Source: Streptococcus hyointestinalis | Lineage (GTDB): Bacteria > Bacillota > Bacilli > Lactobacillales > Streptococcaceae | Reading direction: 5' to 3' | NCBI RefSeq assembly: GCF_900459405.1 | Contig: NZ_UHFN01000007.1 | Coordinates: forward strand, 1,054,001-1,118,000 | DNA: 64,000 bases | In this document: piece after piece, positions 55,719 through 64,000 of the stretch | How the letters are laid out: every line of letters begins with the position of its first letter | Numbering within the stretch: the first letter of the stretch is position 1 | Notes under the pieces: generated by a model | Told to the model about the DNA's origin: nothing | Databases searched by the model: none | The model's input: the letters and a program-made list of their open reading frames with translations, nothing else | Program-made: the position numbers and the translations under genes

Positions 55719-55898
55719 TATAAAATTTTGCTACAAAGTAATTGTTCTGATGAGATGCCTCGAATGTCTATCAATTTTTGTACTATTCTAAAATACGAGA
55801 TGCTTTGTAGGACTGAGATCACGATTTTGAAAGATGGTCTATTATTAGGAATGCTGTCTTTAAGTTAATTAAAAGTTATAAAAAGGAATGATACTTCG

Positions 55899-56641
55899 AA
55901 TGGAAGAGAAAAAAATGAACAGATTGACTTGCTATCTGTTGTGAGTTTCTTCAAAGCTCATGTTTTTAAAATAATATTTTTTGCATCAGTCGGAGCTATT
56001 CTAATGCTATGCTATGCAATGTTTTTTGTGACACCGAAATATAAGTCATCAGTACAATTACTAGTAACACGGAACGAAAATATCGAACGTCAAAGTTATC
56101 AAAATGAGACAAAGACTAATATTGATATGATTCCAACATATAAAGAAATTGTAATGAGTGAGCCTGTTTTGGAAAAAGTAAAAGAAACTACTGGAGAGCA
56201 GGTTGGGGTTGCTCAATTAAAAAAAATATGACGGTTGAGCAAACTGATGAAAAATCTCAGACTTTTGGTCTTACTCTAAAATGGGATGATCCAAAAGATG
56301 CTCAAGAGATTTTAACAAATATTACAGATAGTTTCACCCAAGTAGTACAAGAAGTCTATGGAGACAGTGTTTCAAAAGTAGTCGTATTATCAAAAGCTTC
56401 GTATAATCCAGGAAAAGTAGAACCAAATCTAAAAAAATATGTCTTAATAGGAACTATTGTAGGCAGTATTATCGCAATTGCGCAATCACTTTATGTTGTT
56501 TTATCTGATAATACAGTGAACGATGCTGAGTTTTTAGAAAGCATGAACTTGATCGTGTTGGGAGAGTTGTATGAAATGTCATCAGAGGATGAAAAAGAAA
56601 GTAGATACACGGGTCTGAGTTCCTTTGGTCGTAGAAAATAG
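55899..56641 (+). pseudogene. cpsC: Capsular polysaccharide chain-length regulator CpsC (Wzz-type), two frameshifts
   Basis: ATG 55899 (AAAGGAATG upstream) starts MEEKK, but with seven A at 55908-55914 the frame is lost; one more A would give MEEKKNEQIDLLSVVSFFKA. The second frame (55929-56231) holds TM1 and SSVQLLVTRNENIE, then shifts at eight A (56219-56226); the third (56228-56641) has VEQTDEKSQTFGL, the proline motif NPGKVEPN and TM2. CpsC anchors and activates the kinase CpsD and sets chain length. Probably inactive, or phase-variable through the A tracts. Confidence 0.85.
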
Positions 56642-56655
56642 GAGAGGGATACAAT

Positions 56656-57378
56656 ATGCTTTTTAATAAGAGACGTTCGAAAATAGAAAAAATAGCTCAC
56701 GAGCAAAGGAAAGGGGCACCTCTATTTACTTATACAAAGCCAGAAGCAAATAATTCTGAGCGTATACGAATGTTAAGGACAAATCTTGAGTACGTTCATG
56801 TAGGAGAAGAATTAACATCTATCGCAGTTACTTCATCTATTCCAGGTGAAGGCAAGTCTACTGTGTCAGCTAATTTAGCAGTTAGTTTAGGAGCAACAGG
56901 TAAAAAAGTTTTGCTAATTGATACTGATTTAAGGAGACCAACTGTTCATAAAACATTCCAAGTGTCAAATGTTCCAGGGATTTCTGATTTAATCTTAAAT
57001 CCCTCTCTCCCTCTATCAGATTTGATGTGTTACAAAGAAGATTTAAAAATATATATCTTACCTGCTGGAGTGCTTCCACCAAATCCATCAGAGTTATTAG
57101 CATCAGTGAATATGAAGAAAATTATGGGGGAACTTGAAAAGCATTTTGATTATATCATTTATGATGTTCCGCCGATTAATAGTGTTACAGACCCTCAAAT
57201 TATAGCGAGCCGTGTTGATGGAGTTATCCTTGTCGTACGCTCTGGCTATGTGCAAAAAGATGAGGTGAGAAAGAGTCGTACAGCTTTGGAAAATGTCGAG
57301 GCACGTATTTTAGGTTGTGTGTTAAACGATGTGCCAATGGACCAGGATGATAAATACTATTATTACAAAAAAGAGTGA
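56656..57378 (+). CDS. cpsD: Tyrosine-protein kinase CpsD (BY-kinase)
   Basis: 240 aa; AGGAGAGGG precedes the ATG. P-loop kinase of the MinD-like class: SIPGEGKSTVSANLAVSLG (Walker A), VLLIDTDLRRPT (Walker A'), YIIYDVPPIN (Walker B) and a C-terminal tyrosine cluster KYYYYKKE that is autophosphorylated. Works with CpsC to control polysaccharide synthesis; 14 bases after the broken cpsC. Confidence 0.92.
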   Translation: MLFNKRRSKIEKIAHEQRKGAPLFTYTKPEANNSERIRMLRTNLEYVHVGEELTSIAVTSSIPGEGKSTVSANLAVSLGATGKKVLLIDTDLRRPTVHKTFQVSNVPGISDLILNPSLPLSDLMCYKEDLKIYILPAGVLPPNPSELLASVNMKKIMGELEKHFDYIIYDVPPINSVTDPQIIASRVDGVILVVRSGYVQKDEVRKSRTALENVEARILGCVLNDVPMDQDDKYYYYKKE

Positions 57379-57395
57379 AAATTTAAGAGAGAAGA

Positions 57396-59192
57396 ATGTC
57401 TAGAAGTTTAAAGATCCTTATATTAATTGCCGTGGATTTGGTAATGATAGCTGTTTCGATGTATGCAAGTATGCAATTTCTAGACATTATTTTTTCGATG
57501 CCTTGGTCCACTTTTTGGCTTAGCTACGCCCCTATTGGTGCGGTCTATGTGTTTTTTTCTAGAAAACAGAGGCTTTTTTCAAGAGTAACACACTTTACTG
57601 ATCAAGATACATTGTTGAGACTGACTTTTAGTTTAGTACTTGCTTATGTCATCGGTTTTCTGTTTTCTGCGCTTGTCTTACATTTTGTTAGTTTTCGTTT
57701 TTCTCTTATCTCCCTCGTTTTTTCAATCGTATTATTAACATTTCCACGTTTGGCTTGGAGGAGCTATTATCAGATCCATAATCGAAAAGTAGGGGCATCA
57801 AATCAGTCTCTATCTACATTAGTGGTCGGTGCAGGTGAAGGGGCACATTTGTTTATAAAAACAATCGGCGAAGAAAAACTTCCTTATCGTATTGTCGGTA
57901 TTGTTGATGATGATGTAAAGAAGAAGGGAACTGATATTGGTGGTGTGGGTGTTTTGGGAACGAGCCGAGATATTCTAGATATTATCCTTCAACAAGATGT
58001 GAAACAAGTTGTCATTGCGATTCCTTCGTTATCAGGTAAAGAACGTGAGCGCATTGTTGAAATTTGTCAGCAAGCACATGTTCCAGTATTCAATATGCCG
58101 AACATCGAGGATGTTCTATCTGGGAAGTTATCTGTCAGTGCACTGAGGGAAATTGATATTGCTGATTTGCTCGGTAGACCTGAGGTGGTTTTGCAACAAG
58201 AACGATTGAGTGAGTATTTTGCACAAAAAACAGTTTTGGTTACTGGTGCTGGTGGCTCAATCGGTTCGGAGATTTGTCGACAGGTTGCGCGTTTTTCACC
58301 CAAGCGATTACTGTTGTTGGGGCATGGTGAAAATTCTATTTACCTCATTCATAGAGAATTGCAGGCTAGCTATAAGGGTGTGATTGACATTGTTCCAATC
58401 ATTGCCGACATCCAAGATAGAGAGCGCTTATTTCAGATTCTTGCTGACTATCGTCCCAATATCGTTTATCATGCAGCAGCACATAAACATGTTCCTTTGA
58501 TGGAATACAATCCACATGAAGCAGTAAAAAATAATATTTTCGGTACAAAAAATATCGCCGAAGCAGCTAAGGCGAATCAGGTTGAGAAGTTTGTCATGGT
58601 TTCGACAGACAAAGCTGTCAATCCACCTAACGTTATGGGAGCAACAAAACGTGTTGCAGAAATGATTGTCACAAACTTAAATGAAAAAGATAGTACGCAA
58701 TTTGTTGCTGTACGCTTTGGTAATGTACTAGGCAGTCGAGGAAGTGTTGTTCCACTCTTTAAAGAACAGATAAAGAATGGAGGTCCTGTCACAGTGACCG
58801 ACTTCCGTATGACTCGTTACTTCATGACGATTCCTAAAGCTAGTCGATTAGTGATACAGTCGGGGTATCTAGCCAAGGGTGGAGAGGTATTTGTTTTGGA
58901 TATGGGAGAACCCGTTAAGATTTTGGACTTGGCACGTAAAGTCATCAAACTCAGTGGACAAACTGAGGAAGAGATTGGTATTGTTGAATCAGGTATTCGC
59001 CCAGGTGAAAAATTGTACGAAGAATTGCTCTCTACTGATGAACGAGTCAGCGAACAAATCTATGACAAAATTTTTGTTGGTCGAGTGCAAAATTATGACA
59101 AAGAAACGGTCGAACAATTTATCCAAAGTTTAGCCGCAAAATCTACTGAAGCCTTGAAAAATGCCTTAATTGACTTTGCAAAACAGGAATAG
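57396..59192 (+). CDS. Membrane nucleotide-sugar 4,6-dehydratase (CapD/EpsC-like)
   Basis: 598 aa; AGAGAGAAG precedes the ATG. Four membrane helices (about 5-115), a CoA-binding-like Rossmann domain (LVVGAGEGAHLFIK, about 145-260), then an SDR dehydratase: VLVTGAGGSIGSEICRQ, MVSTDKAVNPPNVMGATKR (the MxxTK form of the catalytic site) and RFGNVLGSRGSVVPLF. Likely makes UDP-4-keto-6-deoxy-GlcNAc for an amino sugar such as diacetyl-bacillosamine-type or FucNAc precursors. Confidence 0.9.
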   Translation: MSRSLKILILIAVDLVMIAVSMYASMQFLDIIFSMPWSTFWLSYAPIGAVYVFFSRKQRLFSRVTHFTDQDTLLRLTFSLVLAYVIGFLFSALVLHFVSFRFSLISLVFSIVLLTFPRLAWRSYYQIHNRKVGASNQSLSTLVVGAGEGAHLFIKTIGEEKLPYRIVGIVDDDVKKKGTDIGGVGVLGTSRDILDIILQQDVKQVVIAIPSLSGKERERIVEICQQAHVPVFNMPNIEDVLSGKLSVSALREIDIADLLGRPEVVLQQERLSEYFAQKTVLVTGAGGSIGSEICRQVARFSPKRLLLLGHGENSIYLIHRELQASYKGVIDIVPIIADIQDRERLFQILADYRPNIVYHAAAHKHVPLMEYNPHEAVKNNIFGTKNIAEAAKANQVEKFVMVSTDKAVNPPNVMGATKRVAEMIVTNLNEKDSTQFVAVRFGNVLGSRGSVVPLFKEQIKNGGPVTVTDFRMTRYFMTIPKASRLVIQSGYLAKGGEVFVLDMGEPVKILDLARKVIKLSGQTEEEIGIVESGIRPGEKLYEELLSTDERVSEQIYDKIFVGRVQNYDKETVEQFIQSLAAKSTEALKNALIDFAKQE

Positions 59193-59193
59193 A

Positions 59194-59252
59194 GAAAGTA
59201 AAATTTTTTACTTTCCTAGAGTGTAAAAAATATCTTTACATTCTAGGAAGAC
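59194..59252 (+). terminator. Tandem hairpins
   Basis: GAAAGTAAAA/TTTTACTTTC (59194-59215) and CCTAGAGTGTAAA/TTTACATTCTAGG (59214-59247). Probably terminates the dehydratase transcript or attenuates the next gene. Confidence 0.65.
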
Positions 59253-59327
59253 TAGAAAAAGTAATGGTACAGGATGGTGTATCAGAGTATTCTCCCTGTC
59301 TTAGAATGAAATAGTTAGGAGTAAGAT

Positions 59328-60578
59328 ATGGCGTTTGAACGTTCAAGGAACTTTTTCCCTTTTGAAAATAAAGTTTGGCTCTCATCTCCCACAATGCATG
59401 GAGATGAAATGACCTATATGCAAGAAGCATATAATAGCAATTGGATGACAACAGCAGGTTCTAATATCAATGCTCTAGAAGAATTGATCCAAGATTATAC
59501 AAAGAGCGAACGTGCGGTGGCTTTATCATCTGGTACAGCTGCTTTGCATCTGGCTATCAAATTGGCAGGAGTGGAGACAGGTGATTATGTTTTTTGTTCC
59601 GACATGACATTTTCAGCGACAGTCAATCCTGTGACATATGAAGGTGGGATTCCAATCTTTATTGACTCAGAAGCAGATACCTGGAACATGGATCCTAAAG
59701 CATTGGAAAAAGCTTTTGAGTTGTATCCAGATGTGAAGGTAGTGGTACTGGTTCATCTGTATGGCGTTCCAGCAAAACTTGACGAAATCCAAGAAATCTG
59801 TGAAAAGCATGGTGCGATTTTGATCGAAGATGCAGCAGAGTCATTAGGGGCAACCTATAAAGAAAAGCAGACAGGGACATTTGGTCGCTATTCCATCATC
59901 TCCTTTAATGGGAATAAGATTATTACCGGTTCAAGTGGCGGTGCATTACTAACTTCTGACTTACATGCAGCCAATAAGACGAGGAAATGGTCAACACAGG
60001 CGCGTGAGCAAGCTGCTTGGTATCAACATGAGGAAATCGGCTATAATTATCGTATGAGTAATGTGATAGCTGGAGTGGTGCGTGGACAGATGCCTTATCT
60101 TGAGCAGCACATTGCACAGAAAAAAGCTATCTATGAACGCTATCAGGAAGGTCTGAAAGATTTGCCTATTCAGATGAATCCTTTTGATGAGGAAAATAGT
60201 TCACCAAACTACTGGTTGTCCTGTCTGACTATCAATCCAGAAGCAATGACCAAGCAAGTTCGTTCGGATAATGATGTGCTTTATACGAAGGAAAAAGGAA
60301 AGACTTGTCCGTCAGAAATTTTAGATGCCCTGAACTCAATCAATGCTGAAGGTCGTCCTATCTGGAAGCCCATGCATTTGCAACCCATTTTTAGGTTAAA
60401 TCCTTTTGTAACTGCAAGGGGAGATGGCCGTGCACAAACAAATGCCTACATTGTAGAAGAAACCGCTGAAGTAGGGACAGATATCTTTGAAAGAGGTTTG
60501 TGCCTACCGAGTGATAATAAAATGACAGTGGAAGAGCAAAATCGCATTATCGAAGTAATTAGAGCATGTTTTGAGTAG
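59328..60578 (+). CDS. DegT/DnrJ/EryC1-family sugar aminotransferase
   Basis: 416 aa; TAGGAGTAAG precedes the ATG. PLP fold type I: SSGTAALHLAIKLAG, DMTFSATVNPVTYEG, LIEDAAESLGATYK and the Schiff-base Lys in SFNGNKIITGSSGGAL. The natural partner of the 4-keto product made by the dehydratase before it (PglE-type step). The substrate is inferred from this pairing. Confidence 0.9.
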   Translation: MAFERSRNFFPFENKVWLSSPTMHGDEMTYMQEAYNSNWMTTAGSNINALEELIQDYTKSERAVALSSGTAALHLAIKLAGVETGDYVFCSDMTFSATVNPVTYEGGIPIFIDSEADTWNMDPKALEKAFELYPDVKVVVLVHLYGVPAKLDEIQEICEKHGAILIEDAAESLGATYKEKQTGTFGRYSIISFNGNKIITGSSGGALLTSDLHAANKTRKWSTQAREQAAWYQHEEIGYNYRMSNVIAGVVRGQMPYLEQHIAQKKAIYERYQEGLKDLPIQMNPFDEENSSPNYWLSCLTINPEAMTKQVRSDNDVLYTKEKGKTCPSEILDALNSINAEGRPIWKPMHLQPIFRLNPFVTARGDGRAQTNAYIVEETAEVGTDIFERGLCLPSDNKMTVEEQNRIIEVIRACFE

Positions 60579-60591
60579 GAAAGAAGGAGTA

Positions 60592-60888
60592 ATGACAAGA
60601 AAACAAGGGATTTATGAAAGCTATTTAAAACGTACACTTGACGTTGTGCTATCATTCTTAGCGCTAATCGTATTATCACCAGTTATCTTAATAGTAGCTA
60701 TTCTAGTGCGTTTGAAACTTGGAACACCGATCTTTTTCACGCAAGAACGACCAGGAAAAGACGAGAAGATTTTTAAAATGTACAAGTTTAGAACGATGAC
60801 GGATGAACAAGATGCAAATGGCCATTTATTGCCAGATAGTGTACGTCTAACCTCCTTTGGAAAGTTTTTACGTTCTACCAGCTACTGA
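60592..60888 (+). pseudogene. Undecaprenyl-phosphate sugar transferase, truncated
   Basis: From ATG 60592 (GAAGGAG inside the previous gene's end). Homologous to PglC-type bacterial sugar transferases: membrane helix (VVLSFLALIVLSPVILIVAI), KLGTPIFFTQERPGKDEKIF and MYKFRTMTDEQDANG. It should continue into the LDELPQ catalytic part but is cut at about 60880 by an IS relic, stopping at 60888. Priming of this polysaccharide is therefore lost here. Confidence 0.88.
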
Positions 60889-61291
60889 ACTCTGAGCCAT
60901 TGTCCGATGTGATAGAGCGAATAGGGTACTGTGATAGTAGGCTCTTAACAGCCCTATTGATAGTTTCTGCTTGTTTATTAGCCAGTTTTACAGCGTCAAT
61001 TTGATCTGTTTTTCGCACCCGCAAGCTATCCAGTTGCTTCTTGGCTTCTAAGGGATTGAGTCGCGTATAAGCGTAGCTATGTTCATCCAGAAAAGCTTGA
61101 AGACGACGAGAATAGACGCCTGTTGCTTCAAAGATGATTTCTGGCTTGTGGACGGTTTTCAAATCACCAAGTAGCCGAGAAAAGCCAATGGCATCATTGG
61201 ACATGGTGTAGCTATGAACCTTCTCGCCATTGACTAGAATGGCCACTTCTGAACTTACCTTACTCACGTCAATTCCCAATACTACTCGCAT
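60875..61291 (-). pseudogene. Chimeric IS110::IS30 transposase relic
   Basis: One reading frame of 138 aa: residues from MRVVLGIDVSKVSSE to RVRKTDQIDAVK come from IS110 type a (compare 14527-14233), then KLANKQAETINRAVKSLLSQ...SDNGSEFSS from the catalytic part of IS30 (compare 40388-40270). The join is at 60981-60995, where both parents have GCCAnTTTTnCAGCG. Non-functional, but an informative recombination scar. Confidence 0.85.
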
Positions 61292-61600
61292 GATATTACC
61301 TCTTTGTCTTGAATGATTCCTTGTTTTAGTGATGTCATTTTCAATACTTGACGTCTGGCGTCCCACATACTTTGATAACATTCTTCCTAAAACAGGTGTC
61401 TTACCAGTTTTTATTGCGACGTCTAGCGTCAAAAGAGTTCTCGACTTAACAAGACACCTCTACTTTAACATAAAGAAAAAGTAGTGACTACTCTCTCCCG
61501 TCGGAGATTTCTTCACTACTAATCTTAGTATGTTTTTCTACACTCAAAAAAGCTCCATAATCTCCATAGTGGTTTTACCCACTACAGAAATTATAGAGCC
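61292..61600 (-). mobile_element. Leader and end of IS110 type a (fragment)
   Basis: Matches 14528-14832 with scattered changes: the GAAAAAGTAGTGACTACTCT...TTCACTACT hairpin and ATAAT...ACCCACTACAGAAATTAT terminal hairpin are kept. No complete element remains. Confidence 0.75.
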
Positions 61601-61602
61601 TT

Positions 61603-61628
61603 AAAAAAAATCATACCAAGTATGAGTT
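61603..61628 (-). terminator. Terminator of the coaBC-panT operon
   Basis: On the minus strand CTCATAC-TTG-GTATGA forms a short stem followed by eight T. Confidence 0.8.
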
Positions 61629-61634
61629 TTTTGT

Positions 61635-62198
61635 CTAGCGTCGTTTTAAAACAGGGACAATCGCCACTGTCAAAATGACGGAAATGATAAGTTCAACCAA
61701 AGAGTTGGCAGAAAGAATGACCGCAAGGACATTTTTAAAGTCATTGCCATAAAAACTGCCAAAGAAAATGTAAATCCCAAGTAGAACAAAAATGGTATTG
61801 GTCGCAGAACCTACAGCACCAGCCAGTGCCAAGCCAAATTTACCATGAATCCATTTGGCGATATAGTAAGGAAATATACCGATGAGTATCCGAGGTAAAA
61901 AGGCGATAACAAGCGAAGCCAAGTTCCCATTTTCTACAAAAGGCGAGAAGAGATAGCTCGATGGCATGAGAACTGTGGTATTGACAATCAAGCTAAGAAG
62001 CCCCATAAGCCCACCCAAGGTCGCTCCAATGCGAGGACCATAGATGATAGAGGCAATGATAACTGGAATGTGGACGATGGTCGGTCTGATGGGCACTGGC
62101 CAGAGGTTAAAGACCAAGCTCGAGAGGAAATGAATGACGAGCATAATGGCAAAAAAGATAGCGATAATAGCAACGTCTGATGATTTTTTTCTTTTCAT
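61635..62198 (-). CDS. panT: ECF transporter S component, probable pantothenate transporter PanT
   Basis: 187 aa, six membrane helices. ECF S-component features include the VAIIAIFFAIMLVIHFLSS start and the VPIRPTIVHIPVIIASIIYGP segment. It follows coaB and coaC on one strand (8 bases after coaC), so pantothenate, the precursor of coenzyme A, is the likely substrate. Confidence 0.85.
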   Translation of the reverse strand: MKRKKSSDVAIIAIFFAIMLVIHFLSSLVFNLWPVPIRPTIVHIPVIIASIIYGPRIGATLGGLMGLLSLIVNTTVLMPSSYLFSPFVENGNLASLVIAFLPRILIGIFPYYIAKWIHGKFGLALAGAVGSATNTIFVLLGIYIFFGSFYGNDFKNVLAVILSANSLVELIISVILTVAIVPVLKRR

Positions 62199-62206
62199 AA
62201 AAACTC

Positions 62207-62758
62207 CTAAAGTGTGTGTAGTGTGTCGTTGACAGCTTGGACGATGACGTCCAGATTAGCCAGTGCGCCACGTCCAATATCTCCGCAAGCAAGTAGACTC
62301 TCACGAGGTTCAAGCTCATGAAAGCCAACCTGTTTGAGGAGAGAGAGATTGGCTTTGGTGATAGGGTTGTCATACATGTTGGTATTCATAGCAGGCGCTA
62401 TGAGTTTTGGGGTATCTTTTGGAAGAGCAAGGGCTGTGCTGGTTACGATATTGTCCGCCAAGCCATGTGCTAGATGAGCAATAGTATTTGCTGAAGCTGG
62501 CGCTAGTAAAAAGAGGTCGCAGGTCTTAGCCAGCTCGATGTGGTTAATCGCCTTGGGGTCACTCTCTTCCATGACGTCCAGATGAACCGTATTTTTCGAG
62601 AGGACTTGTAGTGTTAGGGGTGTGATAAACTGGCTAGCAGCCTGTGTCATGAGGACATGCACGTCATAGCCAGACTTTGTCAGTTGATTGGCGAGGTCAG
62701 CTGCTTTATAGGCAGAGATACTGCCTGAAACAGCTAAAAGAATCTTTTGTTTAGTCAT
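62207..62758 (-). CDS. coaC: Phosphopantothenoylcysteine decarboxylase
   Basis: 183 aa. Flavoprotein HFCD fold: ILLAVSGSISAYKAADLANQ, SASFP-like ASQFITPLTLQVLS, HIELAKTCDLFLLAPASANT and PAMNTNMYDNP (PXMNXXMW variant). Forms phosphopantetheine. Overlaps the end of coaB by eight bases. Confidence 0.93.
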   Translation of the reverse strand: MTKQKILLAVSGSISAYKAADLANQLTKSGYDVHVLMTQAASQFITPLTLQVLSKNTVHLDVMEESDPKAINHIELAKTCDLFLLAPASANTIAHLAHGLADNIVTSTALALPKDTPKLIAPAMNTNMYDNPITKANLSLLKQVGFHELEPRESLLACGDIGRGALANLDVIVQAVNDTLHTL

Positions 62759-63437
62759 GAGTCACCACTTTCTGATAAATAAGCTGCGCAATCTCCTCCT
62801 TGCTGTTTGCTTCAAAGGCACTATCCTCGGTGAGGAGATAAGCATGATGGCTTTTGGCGTCAATCTCAGTGAGGTCATTGGCTAGGATGTAGTCTGCTTG
62901 GTTACGCTTGAGACTGGCTCTAGCAACCGAAAACAGCTCATCTTTTGGCACATCGACCAAAAGCTTAAAGCCGACGAGGAGAATGTCTGGATTCCAAAGC
63001 TTGATATGCGAGATCAGTTTGGGTGTTTTCTTGAGAAACAGCACTTGATAGTCGCTGCTTGAAGCAATTTTAGCCTCTGTGTTTTCTTGGTTCAAGAAAA
63101 GAGCAAGGTCGCTAGAATTGCGAGCGGTTTCAAAATCTGTCATATAAATAGGGCTGTAGTCAGAAACTGCCATGCTATGAATGATGACATCATGCGTCTT
63201 GACCAGTGGCTCAAGCGTTTCCTTGAGACTAGCAACATCAGAAACAAGATAAATAGTAAGATTTTCATGGTCTGACGGCTTGATTGCCCGCGCTGTTGTG
63301 ACCAAGGTGACACGGTTTCCTTGGTCTAAGAAGATCTTAGCCATGATACTGCCAAGTTTACCTGTAGCGTGATTGGTAATACCACGCACACGGTCAATTT
63401 TTTCAGTTGTTCCGCCAGAAGTAATTAAAACGTTCAT
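62751..63437 (-). CDS. coaB: Phosphopantothenate--cysteine ligase
   Basis: 228 aa. CoaB Rossmann-like fold: NVLITSGGTTEKIDRVRGIT, NHATGKLGSIMAKIFLDQG, HSMAVSDYSP and a C-terminal KKNQADYILAND-like segment (LKRNQADYILANDLTEI). Streptococci keep coaB and coaC as separate genes, unlike the fused enzyme of most bacteria. Divergent from fhs. Confidence 0.93.
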   Translation of the reverse strand: MNVLITSGGTTEKIDRVRGITNHATGKLGSIMAKIFLDQGNRVTLVTTARAIKPSDHENLTIYLVSDVASLKETLEPLVKTHDVIIHSMAVSDYSPIYMTDFETARNSSDLALFLNQENTEAKIASSSDYQVLFLKKTPKLISHIKLWNPDILLVGFKLLVDVPKDELFSVARASLKRNQADYILANDLTEIDAKSHHAYLLTEDSAFEANSKEEIAQLIYQKVVTHD

Positions 63438-63572
63438 AGTCCTATTGTAACGAAAAAAGAGATATTCGTAAAGGTTAAAATCATTTGGTCACAAAAAGGA
63501 AGAGAAGTTGCGCTAAATGACGAACATTAAAATAACAAGTGTTAAAAACGTGCGTTTTTTAGAGATATTTGC

Positions 63573-63578
63573 TATAAT
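63573..63578 (+). promoter_or_regulatory. fhs promoter -10
   Basis: TATAAT after TTTGC (extended-type), 30 bases before the ATG; the -35 is unclear. AAAACGTGCGTTTT just upstream is a small inverted repeat. Confidence 0.55.
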
Positions 63579-63607
63579 GTTATTATAACGTAAAAGAGGG
63601 GTGCCAA

Positions 63608-64000
63608 ATGAAATCTGATATCGAAATTGCACAAAGTGTGACTCTAAAGCCTATCACTGAAGTGGTTGAGCAAGTAGGGATTGGCTTTGATGATTTGGAG
63701 CTTTACGGCAAATACAAAGCCAAATTGTCATTTGACAAAATCGAAGAAGTTAAGAACAACAAACCTGGTAAGCTTATCCTTGTGACTGCTATCAACCCAA
63801 CACCAGCAGGCGAAGGAAAGTCTACCATGTCCATCGGACTTGCGGATGCGCTCAATAAAATCGGTAAGAAAACCATGATTGCTCTACGTGAGCCGTCTCT
63901 TGGTCCTGTTATGGGGATTAAAGGCGGAGCAGCAGGAGGAGGTTATGCTCAAGTCCTTCCCATGGAAGATATCAACCTCCACTTCACAGGGGACATGCAC
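63608..64000 (+). CDS. fhs: Formate--tetrahydrofolate ligase (3' end outside window)
   Basis: First 131 codons; AGAGGGGTGCC precedes the ATG. Begins [19 protein letters not shown], with the FTHFS P-loop [20 protein letters not shown] and [20 protein letters not shown]. Makes 10-formyl-tetrahydrofolate for purine synthesis and formyl-Met-tRNA. Confidence 0.95.
   Translation, partial: MKSDIEIAQSVTLKPITEVVEQVGIGFDDLELYGKYKAKLSFDKIEEVKNNKPGKLILVTAINPTPAGEGKSTMSIGLADALNKIGKKTMIALREPSLGPVMGIKGGAAGGGYAQVLPMEDINLHFTGDMH

Noticed and set aside
56228..56641. Second half of cpsC as an independent gene
   Set aside because: No ribosome site; the product starts in the middle of the Wzz domain and joins the previous frame at a poly-A tract.

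Overview
The window is a low-GC Firmicutes chromosome segment. Gene content points to the Streptococcus salivarius group (S. salivarius, S. vestibularis or S. thermophilus): a blp quorum-sensing bacteriocin locus, a lacR-lacABCDFEGX tagatose-6-phosphate operon, split coaB and coaC genes next to a PanT-type transporter and divergent from fhs. The species cannot be fixed from the sequence alone.

Layout. 1-2980: 3' part of a secreted Thr/Ser-rich SH3b-repeat protein with a VanY peptidase domain. 3014-4800: IS630 copy 1, a degraded stretch and one cysteine-motif gene. 4814-23522: a complete-looking blp system. It has the C39 ABC exporter and HlyD accessory protein, seven double-glycine bacteriocin-type peptides with immunity candidates, an LPXTG-anchored thioredoxin-like protein, a lone LytTR protein (BlpS-like), response regulator BlpR, kinase BlpH and an antisense pheromone gene blpC. 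Seven promoters carry the same tandem operator (ACCTTTTAGG-N11-ACCATTTAGG type); six of them have exactly 31 bases between operator and -10. Insertion sequences (ISL3 remnants, IS150-like, two IS110 types, ISL2-type IS5) have riddled the locus, and one bacteriocin gene has lost its promoter-proximal ribosome binding site to an IS110 element.

23638-38200: accessory DNA. Two XRE regulators, a large serine recombinase with its small partner gene, then an island with a WYL regulator, a miniature DnaA-like AAA+ protein, two DUF262 proteins (one broken) and a SWIM zinc-finger protein. A plasmid/ICE-type replication block follows (RepA_N initiator split by an IS, Spx-like protein, small conserved genes) and then a Fic protein behind three iteron-like repeats. 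38202-42660: three stacked insertion sequences (IS150-like, IS30, IS110).

42786-53035: HAD phosphatase, then the lactose/galactose PTS and tagatose-6-phosphate regulon (lacR divergent from a ROK glucokinase, lacA-B-C-D-F-E-G, lacX). 53097-61600: IS630 copy 2, an array of hairpins, galE and a decayed exopolysaccharide cluster (cpsC with two poly-A frameshifts, cpsD, a CapD-type dehydratase, a DegT aminotransferase, a sugar transferase cut off by a chimeric IS30::IS110 relic). 61635-64000: panT-coaC-coaB on the minus strand and the start of fhs.

The most striking observations concern how the mobile elements choose their sites. Both full copies of one IS110-type element sit inside Shine-Dalgarno sequences (target AGGAGGT), and the element's non-coding leader carries segments matching both halves of that target, as expected for an IS110 bridge RNA. 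Both copies of the IS150-like element sit in the loops of transcription-terminator hairpins. No rRNA, tRNA or CRISPR array was seen.
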